Assembly: GCF_003234565.1 (NCBI RefSeq)
Contig: NZ_QKTU01000002.1
Coordinates: forward strand, 186,001-250,000
Source: Curtobacterium sp. MCBD17_013
Lineage (GTDB): Bacteria > Actinomycetota > Actinomycetes > Actinomycetales > Microbacteriaceae
Length of the DNA stretch: 64,000 nucleotides
Direction of reading: 5' to 3'
A program made the position numbers and the translations under genes. Position 1 is the first letter of the stretch, and every line of letters begins with the position of its first letter. This document shows, in pieces, positions 17,752-32,238 of this stretch. The notes under the pieces were generated by a model. The model was not told the DNA's origin. It was given only the letters and a program-made list of their open reading frames with translations, and did no database searches.

Positions 17752-20421
17752 TCAGTGCGCCGCTGCCTCCCAGTTCGGCCCCGTGCCGACCTGGACGTCG
17801 AGGGGCACGCTCAGGTCCGCGGCACCGCCCATGCGCCGACGCACGATCTCCTCGACCGCGTCCTGTTCGCCCGGAGCGACCTCGAGGATGAGTTCGTCGT
17901 GCACCTGCAGCAACAGGTGCGAGTCGTGGCCACCCGCGTCGAGGTCCGCCGCGACGCCGAGCATCGCGATCTTCATGATGTCCGCGGCCGAACCCTGGAT
18001 CGGCGCATTGAGCGCGGCCCGCTCGGCGTTCTCCCGGAGCACACGGTTCGGGCTCTTGAGGTCGCCGAACGGACGCCGGCGACCGAAGATGGTCTCGGTG
18101 TAGCCGTCCTCGCGCGCCTGTTCCACGACGTTGCGGAGGTAGTCGCGCACCGCTCCGAAGCGCGCGAAGTACTCCGCCATGAGGCCGCGTGCCTCTTTCT
18201 GGTCGATCCGGAGCTGCTTCGACAGGCCGAACGCGCTCAGTCCGTAGGCGAGTCCGTACGACATCGCCTTGACCTTCGTGCGCATCTCCGGGGAGACGTC
18301 GGCGGGCTCGACCCCGAACACGCGGGCACCGACGAACCGGTGCAGGTCCTCGCCCTCCTTGAACGCCTGGATGAGTCCCGGGTCCCCCGACAGGTGCGCC
18401 ATGATGCGCATCTCGATCTGGGAGTAGTCGGCGGTGAGCAGGGTCGTGTACGGAGCGGCCACCGTGAACGCGGACCGGATCCGACGGCCGACCGCGGTCT
18501 TGACGGGGATGTTCTGGAGGTTCGGGTCGGTCGACGAGATGCGTCCGGTGCTCGTCCCGGTCTGTTCGTAGGTCGTGTGCACGCGACCGTCGACCACGGC
18601 GGCGTCGAGGGTGTCGACGATCTGCCGCAGCTTGGTCGCGTCGCGGTGCTGCAGCAGCAGGCCGAGGAACGGGTGCGGGTGCTGCTCCTGGAGGTCCGCG
18701 AGCGACGCGGCGTCGGTCGAGAAGCCCGTCTTGGTCTTGCGGGTCTTCGGCATCGCGAGCTCGGTGAACAGGACCTCTTGGAGCTGCTTCGGCGACCCGA
18801 GGTTGACCTCGTGCCCGATCTCCGCGAACGCCTGCTGTGCGAGCTCCGAGGCGCGCTCCCCGAGTTCGCCGGACAGGTCGGCGAGGACCGCGTGGTCCAT
18901 CGCGACGCCCCGGGACTCCATGTCGGCGAGGACGGACACGAGCGGGAGCTCGATGTCGTCGAGCACGCGCAACGACCCGGGGTCGATCCGGGCGCGGAGC
19001 GCGGTCTCGACCCGGAGGGTGTACCAGGCTCGTGTCGCCGCGCTCGCCGGCTCCGACTCGGGGACGAGCTGGTTCGGGTCGGCCGTGGGCATGGTCTCGC
19101 GGAGCTCGCCGTAGACGAGGTCCTCGAGCGACTGCCCCTGCCGGGCCGGGTTCGCGAGCCACCCCGTCACGCGGGGGTCGCCCGCGAGGCCGCCGAGCGT
19201 GAACCCCGCCGTCGCGAGCGCCTGGACCGCCGCCTTCGCGTCGTGCAGGTGCTTCGGCGCGTCCCCGGCGAGCCAGGTCTGCAACTGCTCGTAGTCACGC
19301 GCTCCACTGCCCCCGGGCACGAGCACGGCGTCGTCGTGCGTCGCGATGCCGATCGCGCTGAGACGCCCGTCGACGGTCTCGACCGACACCCCGAAGCCGT
19401 TGTCCGCGTCGTGCTCGGTCTTGGTGCGGAGCCAGTGTCCCAGCTCCTCGTCGATCAGGGTCCGCGCGGCCGGCGGCGTCGGAGCACCGTCGTCCACCCC
19501 GCCCTCGGTCGCGGCGTCGCCGCCGTCACCGGTTCCCGCGACCTTGAACACGCGGTCGAGGAGCGTGCGGAACTGCAGGCGGTCGAACAGCTCACGCACC
19601 GCGGCCTCGTCGACCGGACGGATGACGACGTCGGCCGGCCCCACCGGCAGCTCGACGTCGCGCACGAGACGGTTCAGGCGGCGGTTCCGCACCGCGCGGT
19701 CCTTCTGTTCGCGGAGGTTGGCGCCCACGACGCCCTTGATCTCGTCGGCGTGCTCGAGGACACCGTCGAGCGAGCCGTACTGGGTGATCCACTTGACGGC
19801 GGTCTTCTCGCCCACCTTGTCGATCCCGACGAGGTTGTCGCTGGTCTCGCCCACGAGCGCCGCGATGTCCGGGTACTGGTGCGGTTCGATGCCGTACCGC
19901 TCGTACACCTTGTCGCGGTCGTAGCGGGTCAGTTCGGACACGCCGCGCACCGACGGGTAGAGCAGCGTCACGTCGTCGTCGACGAGCTGGATGGCGTCGC
20001 GGTCACCCGAGACGACGTACACGCGGTACCCCTGCTGCGCGCCCTGCAGCGACAGCGTGGCGAGGATGTCGTCGGCCTCGTAGTCCTCTTTCGTGACCGT
20101 GGTGATGCCCATGGCGTGCAGGGCCTCTTGCAGGAGCGGGATCTGCCCCTTGAACTCCTCGGGGGTCTCGGAGCGGGTGCCCTTGTAGTCCTCGTACTCA
20201 CGGGTGCGGAACGAGAACCGCGAGATGTCGAACGCCACGGCGATGTGGGTCGGTCGTTCGCGCTGCAAGAGCATGAGCAGCATCGAGATGAAGCCGTGGA
20301 TCGCGTTCGTGTGCTGGCCTTCGCGGTTCACGAAGCTGTCGACCGGCAACGCGTAGAACGCCCGGAACGCCAGCGAGTGTCCGTCGATGACCAGGAGGGT
20401 AGGCTTTTCCGCGTCCGACAC
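17752..20421 (-). CDS. polA: DNA polymerase I
   Basis: Gap-filling and Okazaki-fragment-processing polymerase, 889 residues. It has an N-terminal 5'-3' exonuclease (LLVIDGHSLAFRAF, YEADDILATL, VSGDRDAIQLV, up to about residue 300), a central proofreading-like domain and a C-terminal polymerase with motif A (DYSQIEMR), the O-helix (KVKAMSYGLAYG) and motif C (QVHDEL). The central domain lacks the DxE metal ligands, so proofreading is probably absent, as in other actinobacteria. Residue 722 is Tyr where E. coli has Phe762. The GTG start is preceded by TAGGCT at 6 nt. An 8-bp inverted repeat (17706-17713/17746-17753) overlaps the stop and could aid termination. Confidence 0.98.
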   Translation of the reverse strand: MSDAEKPTLLVIDGHSLAFRAFYALPVDSFVNREGQHTNAIHGFISMLLMLLQRERPTHIAVAFDISRFSFRTREYEDYKGTRSETPEEFKGQIPLLQEALHAMGITTVTKEDYEADDILATLSLQGAQQGYRVYVVSGDRDAIQLVDDDVTLLYPSVRGVSELTRYDRDKVYERYGIEPHQYPDIAALVGETSDNLVGIDKVGEKTAVKWITQYGSLDGVLEHADEIKGVVGANLREQKDRAVRNRRLNRLVRDVELPVGPADVVIRPVDEAAVRELFDRLQFRTLLDRVFKVAGTGDGGDAATEGGVDDGAPTPPAARTLIDEELGHWLRTKTEHDADNGFGVSVETVDGRLSAIGIATHDDAVLVPGGSGARDYEQLQTWLAGDAPKHLHDAKAAVQALATAGFTLGGLAGDPRVTGWLANPARQGQSLEDLVYGELRETMPTADPNQLVPESEPASAATRAWYTLRVETALRARIDPGSLRVLDDIELPLVSVLADMESRGVAMDHAVLADLSGELGERASELAQQAFAEIGHEVNLGSPKQLQEVLFTELAMPKTRKTKTGFSTDAASLADLQEQHPHPFLGLLLQHRDATKLRQIVDTLDAAVVDGRVHTTYEQTGTSTGRISSTDPNLQNIPVKTAVGRRIRSAFTVAAPYTTLLTADYSQIEMRIMAHLSGDPGLIQAFKEGEDLHRFVGARVFGVEPADVSPEMRTKVKAMSYGLAYGLSAFGLSKQLRIDQKEARGLMAEYFARFGAVRDYLRNVVEQAREDGYTETIFGRRRPFGDLKSPNRVLRENAERAALNAPIQGSAADIMKIAMLGVAADLDAGGHDSHLLLQVHDELILEVAPGEQDAVEEIVRRRMGGAADLSVPLDVQVGTGPNWEAAAH

Positions 20422-20427
20422 CCGGAC

Positions 20428-20433
20428 AGCCTA
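20428..20433 (-). promoter_or_regulatory. -10 element of polA (leaderless)
   Basis: TAGGCT, then GTCCGG, then the polA GTG. A plus-strand TATCCA at 20432-20437 overlaps it and could be the -10 of the divergent thioesterase gene, so the two promoters may compete. Confidence 0.5.
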
Positions 20434-20465
20434 TCCACGGCCGGTGACAACCCCGGAGGCCACGA

Positions 20466-20894
20466 GTGACCGACAGCCCGACCATCACCGGCTCCCCCGA
20501 GGGCGTCGAGCGGTACGAACAGCGCGGGATCGGTGAACTCGCCGAGAAGATGGGCATGCAGATCCTCGAGCTGAGCGCCGAGCGCGCCGTCGGCACGATC
20601 CCGGTCGAGGGCAACCGTCAGCCGGTCGGGCTGCTGCACGGCGGGGCGTTCGTGGTCCTCGCCGAGAGCCTGGGCTCGATGGCGGCGACCGTCCACGCCG
20701 GCCCCGGGCGCATCGCGGTCGGCATCGAGCTGAACGCGTCACACAGCCGGAGCGCCACGACGGGCGTCGTCACGGGTACGTGCACCGCGATCCACCTCGG
20801 CCGCACCCTGTGCACGCACGAGATCGTGCTCACCGACGACGAGGGGCGACGCTGCTCGACGGTCCGCATCACCAACCTGCTCCGCGACGCCTGA
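20466..20894 (+). CDS. Hotdog-fold thioesterase (PaaI/YbgC-like)
   Basis: 142-residue acyl-CoA thioesterase of the 4HBT/PaaI group. The family block VGLLHGGAFVVLAESLGSMAA contains the conserved HGG and the catalytic acidic residue, followed by VGIELNASHSRSA. It may hydrolyse aromatic or 1,4-dihydroxy-2-naphthoyl-type CoA esters (family knowledge; substrate unproven). The GTG start has GGAGG 7 nt upstream. It is divergent from polA across 44 bp and convergent with the response regulator gene 27 bp downstream. Confidence 0.88.
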   Translation: MTDSPTITGSPEGVERYEQRGIGELAEKMGMQILELSAERAVGTIPVEGNRQPVGLLHGGAFVVLAESLGSMAATVHAGPGRIAVGIELNASHSRSATTGVVTGTCTAIHLGRTLCTHEIVLTDDEGRRCSTVRITNLLRDA

Positions 20895-20921
20895 CCGACG
20901 CCGCGCCGCTGGCCGGTCGCG

Positions 20922-21527
20922 CTACTTCTTGACGCTGAGCTGCTCGATGATCGCCTTGGCGACGTCGTGCATGGTGAGCCGCCGGTCCATCGAGGCCTTC
21001 TGGATCCACCGGAAGGCCTCGGGCTCCGTCAGGCCCATCTTCTCGTTGAGGAGCCCCTTCGCGCGGTCGACGAGCTTGCGGGTCTCGAACCGCTCGACGA
21101 GGTCGGCGACCTCGGCCTCGAGCGTGATGATCTGCTGGTGCCGAGAGAGCGCGATCTCGATCGCGGGCAGCAGGTCGTTCGGCGTGAACGGCTTCACGAC
21201 GTATGCGAGGGCACCGGCCTCGGTCGCACGCTCGACGAGCTCCTTCTGACTGAAGGCCGTCAGCAGCACGACCGGCGCGATGTGGTTCTTCGACAGCCGC
21301 TCGGCCGCGGAGATCCCGTCGAGCTGCGGCATCTTGACGTCCATGATCACGAGGTCGGGCCGCAGGTCCGTGGCGAGCGCGACAGCGGTCTCGCCGTCGC
21401 CGGCCTCGCCGACCACGTCGAAGCCGTTGTCCCGGAGGATCTCGACGATGTCGAGGCGGATGAGCGACTCGTCCTCCGCGACGACGACGCGACGGGGTGC
21501 GGTGGGGGTTGCTTCTGTGTCACTCAC
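20922..21527 (-). CDS. pdtaR: ANTAR-domain response regulator (PdtaR type)
   Basis: Two-component output protein expected to control transcription termination by binding RNA hairpins. 201 residues: a receiver domain at about 12-125 with the acidic pair in VAEDESL, the phospho-acceptor Asp in LVIMDVKMPQ, Thr in LLTAF and Lys in YVVKPF; then a short coiled coil; then an ANTAR domain (LVDRAKGLLNEKMGLTEPEAFRWIQKASMDRR). Position beside polA matches M. tuberculosis Rv1626 (pdtaR). Its histidine kinase partner is not in the window. The GTG start has TAGGAT 6 nt upstream, indicating a leaderless message. Confidence 0.92.
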   Translation of the reverse strand: MSDTEATPTAPRRVVVAEDESLIRLDIVEILRDNGFDVVGEAGDGETAVALATDLRPDLVIMDVKMPQLDGISAAERLSKNHIAPVVLLTAFSQKELVERATEAGALAYVVKPFTPNDLLPAIEIALSRHQQIITLEAEVADLVERFETRKLVDRAKGLLNEKMGLTEPEAFRWIQKASMDRRLTMHDVAKAIIEQLSVKK

Positions 21528-21533
21528 GCGGCA

Positions 21534-21539
21534 ATCCTA
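21534..21539 (-). promoter_or_regulatory. -10 element of the ANTAR regulator gene (leaderless)
   Basis: TAGGAT, then TGCCGC, then GTG; 6-nt spacing. Confidence 0.5.
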
Positions 21540-21627
21540 CTATGCGCATCCCGGCCCTCCCGGAGTCCCGGGACGGTCAGCAGGCGACGTCGTTCCGGCG
21601 ACCGGTGATCCTGCCGGGCGCCGTCGG

Positions 21628-21709
21628 TACGAGTGGCGGGACTCGAACCCGCACGCCGTGAGGCAGAGCATTTTGAGTGCCCCGTGTCTGCCGATTCCAC
21701 CACACTCGC
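21628..21709 (-). tRNA. tRNA-Leu (CAA)
   Basis: 82-nt type II tRNA. The acceptor arms GCGAGTG and CACTCGT pair, with a terminal G-U. The anticodon stem GGGCA/TGCTC carries the loop CTCAAAA, so the anticodon is CAA (complement at 21673-21675), reading UUG codons. A long variable arm (TGCCTCACGGCGT) and the TTCGAGT T-loop in GCGGGTTCGAGTCCCGC are present. The discriminator base is A and CCA is not encoded. Confidence 0.95.
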
Positions 21710-21803
21710 GTCCTGCTCAGGCTAGCAGGAGGGCCGGACCGCACCAGGTGAGGCAAGCCTGTCCATGCTGGCGGCGCAGGTCCGGTGGTGGTTCCATTCC
21801 TGC

Positions 21804-22532
21804 ATGTCGCACGCAACGGACCTCGCCCTGCCGGAGACGAGCGCCGTCGGCGACGCGACGAGCGCCGGTCGACTCAACTGGCTCCGGGCGGGCCTCCTCG
21901 GTGCGAACGACGGGATCGTGTCCGTCGCGGCGATCGTCGTCGGCGTGGCGGGTGCCGGCGCGTCGACCGGAGCGATCGCCGCCGCCGGCACGGCCGGACT
22001 CGTCGGAGGCGCCATCTCGATGGCCCTCGGCGAGTACGTCTCGGTCAGCGGCCAGCGGGACGCACAGCGCACCGGACTGGCCGCACGCCAAGCGGAGCGC
22101 GCGGCAGAGGCCGAGGACGCCGGCGCGATCGCCGGTCACTACGCCGCCCTCGGCGTCGACCCCGACACCGCCGCGTCGATCGCGGCCGAGCTCGTGCGTC
22201 CCGAGGTGCGACGTCGACGCGCCGCCATCGCCCTCGCGGACGAGGAAGCCGACATGGTCAGCCCGTGGCGCGCCGCGTGGGTCTCGGCGGCGACGTTCAC
22301 GGTCGGCGCCCTGTTGCCCCTGTTCGCCATCCTGATCCCGCCAGCCGGTGCTCGGGTGCCCGCGACGATCGTCGCCGTGCTCCTCGCCCTCGCCGTGACC
22401 GGCGCGACCGGGGCGACCCTCGGCGGCGCGGCCCGCGGCCGCGCGACGGTGCGGGTGGTGGTCGGCGGGGCCCTCGCACTCGCGGCGACCTACGCCGCCG
22501 GACTGCTCCTCGGCGCGCACGTCGGCGGATGA
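21804..22532 (+). CDS. VIT1/CCC1 family metal transporter
   Basis: 242-residue membrane protein of the vacuolar iron transporter family, which moves Fe2+ or Mn2+ across membranes in exchange for protons. Family signature LRAGLLGANDGIVSVAAIVVGVAGA begins near residue 27, followed by GGAISMALGEYVSVSGQRDAQ and a charged cytoplasmic segment that usually carries metal-sensing glutamates (EDAGAI, ALADEEADM). Five transmembrane helices are predicted. I chose the ATG at 21804 (MSHATDLALP); an in-frame start at 21765 would add 13 residues reading toward the tRNA. A second, longer family member lies 1.5 kb downstream on the other strand. Confidence 0.87.
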   Translation: MSHATDLALPETSAVGDATSAGRLNWLRAGLLGANDGIVSVAAIVVGVAGAGASTGAIAAAGTAGLVGGAISMALGEYVSVSGQRDAQRTGLAARQAERAAEAEDAGAIAGHYAALGVDPDTAASIAAELVRPEVRRRRAAIALADEEADMVSPWRAAWVSAATFTVGALLPLFAILIPPAGARVPATIVAVLLALAVTGATGATLGGAARGRATVRVVVGGALALAATYAAGLLLGAHVGG

Positions 22533-22617
22533 TCGCGAGGTCCTCCGTCGGCTCGCTGAACACCCGCTGAGCGCGGCACCCGCCCGATCGGTACCGTCTG
22601 CCCGGAACCCGGAACCT

Positions 22618-22664
22618 GGATCCGACCCCGAGCCCGGGATCCGACCTCGAGCCCGGGACCCGAC
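22618..22664. repeat. 19-bp tandem repeat, about 2.4 copies
   Basis: GGATCCGACCCCGAGCCCG recurs with a strict 19-bp period at 22618, 22637 and 22656, with single-base changes; the last copy is partial. It lies in the 149-bp gap between the VIT1 gene and the DUF308 gene, just upstream of the latter's ribosome binding site. Confidence 0.75.
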
Positions 22665-22681
22665 GGAGAGGGACAGCCAAC

Positions 22682-23221
22682 GTGGACACGCGTGCGGTCC
22701 GGACCTTCCGCGTGTTCGTGGTGACCACCGCGGTCGTCGCGATCGTGCTCGGCGGTGTCGGCATCCTGTGGCCACACCCGACGCTCGTCGTGCTCGCACT
22801 CCTGTTCGGCGTCGATCTCGTCGTCGCCGGGGTCCTGCGGGTGGCCTCGGCGGCGATCGGCCGGGGCACGCATCGGGTCTGGCGCTGGGTGTCGATCGTC
22901 GGTGGCGTGTTCGTGGCAGCCGCCGGGCTCGTCTGCCTGCTCGACCCGGCGGCCCCGCTCGTCGTCCTGGCGACGCTCGGCGGGATCGGGTTCATCGTCG
23001 AGGGCGTCGCGGCACTCGTCGGCGCGGTCGTCGGTCACCCGGGCTCGTCGCGCGGACCGAGTGCGGTGAGCGGTGCGCTGTCGATCCTCGCCGGTGTGGC
23101 GGTCCTGGTCGCACCCGGACTCGCGTTGGCGGCGTTCGTCGTCCTCGCCGGCATCGTCCTCGTCGTCGTCGGCATCGCGGCGCTGCTGCTCGTCCCGCCC
23201 CGCGCCGCCATCCGCGGATGA
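22682..23221 (+). CDS. HdeD-like DUF308 membrane protein
   Basis: 179-residue integral membrane protein with six hydrophobic segments in three pairs, the arrangement of the HdeD/DUF308 family (E. coli HdeD is linked to acid resistance). Segments such as FVVTTAVVAIVLGGVGILW, WVSIVGGVFVAAAGLVCLL and AAFVVLAGIVLVVVGIAALL are visible. The GTG start (VDTRAVRTFR) has a GAGAGGGA ribosome binding site about 8 nt upstream. It follows the VIT1 gene on the same strand after a short tandem repeat. Function unproven. Confidence 0.82.
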   Translation: MDTRAVRTFRVFVVTTAVVAIVLGGVGILWPHPTLVVLALLFGVDLVVAGVLRVASAAIGRGTHRVWRWVSIVGGVFVAAAGLVCLLDPAAPLVVLATLGGIGFIVEGVAALVGAVVGHPGSSRGPSAVSGALSILAGVAVLVAPGLALAAFVVLAGIVLVVVGIAALLLVPPRAAIRG

Positions 23222-23294
23222 CGCCACGGCGCCGTGCGTCCCGCTCCGGAACGTGCCGGCGGGAGGACGGCCGGGGACCGAACCACCCGGACGG

Positions 23295-24383
23295 TCAGAT
23301 GCCGGCGGTCCCGAACAGCAACCCGAGCAGGTAGGTCACCGCCGCCGCACCGTACCCGATCGCGAGCTGCCGCAGTGCCCGCCGTGCGGGGGACGCACCC
23401 GAGAGCACACCGACGACCGCCCCGGACACGAGCAGCGCGATGCCGACCAGCACCGCGGCGACCGCGACGGCGGACCACTCCCCGAGTCCGAACAGGTACG
23501 GGAGGACGGGGACCACGGCCCCCGACGCGAAGAACAGGAAACTCGAGATCGCGGCGCTCAGCCCGCTCCCGACCGCCTCGTGCTCCACCGTGCCGACGGC
23601 CCCCGTCTCCGACGTCTGCCGGAGTCCGGTGAGCACCTCGTGGGCGTGCTGCGCCGCCGCGGCCTCGTCCATCCCGCGCGCTCGGTAGACGAGCGCGAGT
23701 TCGTTCTGGTCGACGTCGAGGTCGACCACGGCCTGGCCGGCCTCGGGATGCGGAGCGGAGGCGTCGAGCAGCTCGCGCTGCGACCGCACGGACACGTACT
23801 CCCCCGCCCCCATGGAGAGTGCACCGGCGAGCAGCCCCGCCACGCCGCTCAACAACACGACGTGCTGGTCGGCGCCGGACGCGCCGATGCCGATGATGAG
23901 CGCCAGGTTCGACACCAGGCCGTCGTTCGCGCCGAACACCGCGGCCCGGAAGGTGCCGGACAGGCGGAGTCGCCCCCGGTTCGCCAGACCGCGCACGACC
24001 TCGCCGTGGATGCGCTCGTCCGCCGCCATCGCCGCCGAGGCGTCGACGTCCGCCCCGTACGGAGACCGGTCCTCGGTGCGCTGCATCAGCGCGAGCACGA
24101 ACACCGAACCGAAGCGCTTCGCGAGGCCCGCGAGGATCCGTGTCCGCAGATCGCCACGGAGGGGACGCCCCACGTCGTCGCCGAGCAGCTCGAGCCAGTG
24201 CTGCTCGTGGCGCCCCTCGGCCTCGGCGAGGGCGAGCAGGATGTCCCGCTCCTCACCGGACCGCCGCGCGGCCAGGTTCCGGTAGACCGACGCCTCGGCG
24301 CGTTCGTCGGCGAGGTACCGGCGCCAGCGCCGGAGCTCGGTCGGCGGACGTCGCGCGCGACCGTCGGTCGACGTCGAGACCAC
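23295..24383 (-). CDS. Ferritin-like/VIT1 fusion protein (MbfA-type iron exporter)
   Basis: 362 residues in two parts. Residues 15-135 form a ferritin-like (rubrerythrin) four-helix domain with candidate di-iron ligands E27/E30, E56xxH59 and E123xxH126. Residues 143-362 form a VIT1/CCC1 transporter (FRAAVFGANDGLVSNLALIIG, GALSMGAGEYVSVRSQRE, five predicted helices). This matches the membrane-bound ferritin MbfA architecture, which exports iron under iron or peroxide stress in rhizobia. The GTG start at 24383 has AGGAGG 8 nt upstream. It lies 29 bp after pyk on the same strand, so read-through from pyk is possible. The metal specificity is inferred. Confidence 0.88.
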   Translation of the reverse strand: MVSTSTDGRARRPPTELRRWRRYLADERAEASVYRNLAARRSGEERDILLALAEAEGRHEQHWLELLGDDVGRPLRGDLRTRILAGLAKRFGSVFVLALMQRTEDRSPYGADVDASAAMAADERIHGEVVRGLANRGRLRLSGTFRAAVFGANDGLVSNLALIIGIGASGADQHVVLLSGVAGLLAGALSMGAGEYVSVRSQRELLDASAPHPEAGQAVVDLDVDQNELALVYRARGMDEAAAAQHAHEVLTGLRQTSETGAVGTVEHEAVGSGLSAAISSFLFFASGAVVPVLPYLFGLGEWSAVAVAAVLVGIALLVSGAVVGVLSGASPARRALRQLAIGYGAAAVTYLLGLLFGTAGI

Positions 24384-24412
24384 GCCCCGTGCCTCCTGTT
24401 CGGATCCGGCGG

Positions 24413-25858
24413 TCAGTTGCGGACGTAGGCCGGAGCAGCCTCCGCGTGGGCGTCGCCGACGCGGTGCACGCGGAGGTCGTTCGTCGACCCCGGCAGCCCG
24501 GGAGGCGAACCGGCCGTGACGACGACGCGGTCGCCGGGCTTGGCGAGGCCGTGCCCGATGAGGAGGTCGTCGACCTGCGGGAAGAGCTCGTCGGTGTGCG
24601 TCATGCGCTCGACCAGGAACGAGCGGACGCCCCACGTCAGCGCCATGCGGCGTCGCGTCGCCTCGTTCGGGGTGAAGGCGATGATCGGCAGACCGTGGCG
24701 GAGCCGGGACATGCGGCGAGCCGAGTCGCCGGACTCCGTGAAGACGCAGAGGTACGACGCCTCGGTGAACTCCGCGATCTCGACGGCGGCGAGGGTGATC
24801 GCACCGCCGAGGGTGCGGGGCTTCGTGCCGAGCGGCGCGATCCGCTCGAGGCCGTGGTCCTCGGTCGACTCGACGATGCGGGCCATGGTGCGGACCGTCT
24901 CCACCGGGTACTCGCCGACGCTCGTCTCGCCCGAGAGCATGACCGCGTCCGCGCCGTCGAGGACCGCGTTCGCGACGTCCGAGGTCTCGGCGCGCGTCGG
25001 GATGGGGCTCGAGATCATCGACTCGAGCATCTGCGTGGCGACGATGACGGGCTTCGCCATGCGGCGGGACAGCTCGACGGCGCGCTTCTGCACGATCGGC
25101 ACGGCCTCGAGCGGCAGCTCGACACCCAGGTCACCGCGCGCGACCATGATCGCGTCGAAGGCGTCGATGATCTCCTCGAGCGCGTCCACGGCCTGCGGCT
25201 TCTCGACCTTCGCGATGACCGGGAGCCGCTTGCCCTCCTCGTCCATGATCTCGTGGGCGCGCTCGACGTCGGCGGCGTTGCGGACGAACGAGAGCGCGAT
25301 GAGGTCGGCGCCCTGCCGGATCGCCCAGCGGAGGTCGGCCTCGTCCTTCTCGCTCAGCGCGGGGACGTTCACGGCGACGCCGGGGAGGTTGATGCCCTTG
25401 TTGTTCGACACCGTCCCGGGCACGACGACCTCGGTGCGCACGCGGACGCCGTCCGAGTCGAGCACCCGGAGGCGGACACGGCCGTCGTCGATGAGGAGCG
25501 GGTCGCCGGGCTTGACGTCCTGTGGGAGCCCCTTGAACGTCGTCCCGCACACGTCCTTCGAGCCGGGGACGTCCTCGGTGGTGATCGTGAAGACGTCGCC
25601 GGCCGCGAGCTCGTGGGGGCCGTCCGCGAACCGCGCGAGGCGGATCTTCGGGCCCTGCAGGTCGACGAGGACCGCGACGGGCTTGCCGAGGTCGTCCGCC
25701 GCACGTCGGACGTTCTCGTAGTTCGCCTCGTGCACGCTGTAGTCACCGTGGCTGAGGTTCAGCCGGGCCACGTCGACGCCCGCCTGGATGATGTCCTTGA
25801 CGGTCTCGTAGTCCGAGGTCGCCGGTCCGAGCGTCGAAACGATCTTTGCGCGTCTCAA
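24413..25858 (-). CDS. pyk: Pyruvate kinase
   Basis: Last step of glycolysis: phosphoenolpyruvate plus ADP to pyruvate plus ATP. 481 residues. The N-terminal signature RRAKIVSTLGPAT, active-site segments LNLSHGDY, LVDLQGPKIR, VIAKVEKPQAVD, MVARGDLGVELP and MLSGETSVGEYP, plus the C-terminal regulatory domain, are all present. The start codon is TTG, unusual here, but the frame begins exactly at the family's N terminus and AAGGA lies 5 nt upstream. A -10-like TAGGCT lies about 80 bp upstream of the start. Syntenic with M. tuberculosis pykA. Confidence 0.97.
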   Translation of the reverse strand: MRRAKIVSTLGPATSDYETVKDIIQAGVDVARLNLSHGDYSVHEANYENVRRAADDLGKPVAVLVDLQGPKIRLARFADGPHELAAGDVFTITTEDVPGSKDVCGTTFKGLPQDVKPGDPLLIDDGRVRLRVLDSDGVRVRTEVVVPGTVSNNKGINLPGVAVNVPALSEKDEADLRWAIRQGADLIALSFVRNAADVERAHEIMDEEGKRLPVIAKVEKPQAVDALEEIIDAFDAIMVARGDLGVELPLEAVPIVQKRAVELSRRMAKPVIVATQMLESMISSPIPTRAETSDVANAVLDGADAVMLSGETSVGEYPVETVRTMARIVESTEDHGLERIAPLGTKPRTLGGAITLAAVEIAEFTEASYLCVFTESGDSARRMSRLRHGLPIIAFTPNEATRRRMALTWGVRSFLVERMTHTDELFPQVDDLLIGHGLAKPGDRVVVTAGSPPGLPGSTNDLRVHRVGDAHAEAAPAYVRN

Positions 25859-25936
25859 TGGTGTCCTTCGTGTGGTGGATGTCGTGCTGCGGTGGCGCCC
25901 GCACGGGCGGTCCCGGCCGGACGACCGGCCACCGGC

Positions 25937-25942
25937 AGCCTA
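25937..25942 (-). promoter_or_regulatory. Candidate -10 of the pyk promoter
   Basis: TAGGCT in the 102-bp gap between gltD and pyk. A weak -35-like CTGACG, overlapping the gltD stop, lies about 16 nt upstream. The predicted leader is about 70 nt and GC-rich, and contains an SD (AAGGA) before the TTG start. Confidence 0.4.
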
Positions 25943-25960
25943 CCGGCCGGTGCCGCTCCG

Positions 25961-27418
<1,458 letters not shown>

Positions 27419-27498
27419 GGGTCATCACCTCCGGTGACGTGCGGGTCGATCGGGGTCGGACGGACCCCGTGGGTGGGACGGATCGGATCCGGGTGCGC

Positions 27499-32073
<4,575 letters not shown>

Positions 32074-32238
32074 GGGAACCGTCCTCACGAGGAGATGGGG
32101 AACTGGGACGTCGAGCGGTCGACTGGACCCGGTGGTACGTCGCCGAGCGGCGAGGCGTGTGCCCGGGCACAGCCGCCCGTGACGGTGCTCCGGGCGGCGT
32201 GCGAGGTGTCGGGCCACTTGTGGTGACCCTACGACGGT

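Noticed and set aside
17669-19162. N-terminal extension of the DUF885 frame by about 500 codons into polA
   Set aside because: The extension is an out-of-frame polA shadow (Arg/Pro-rich). The ATG at 17668 has a promoter-like hexamer at the right distance and gives the family length.
21628-24383. A genomic island integrated at tRNA-Leu
   Set aside because: No integrase, no direct repeat of the tRNA 3' end and no compositional break were seen. Only the gene content is suggestive, so I report it as a weak idea within a finding rather than as a mobile element.
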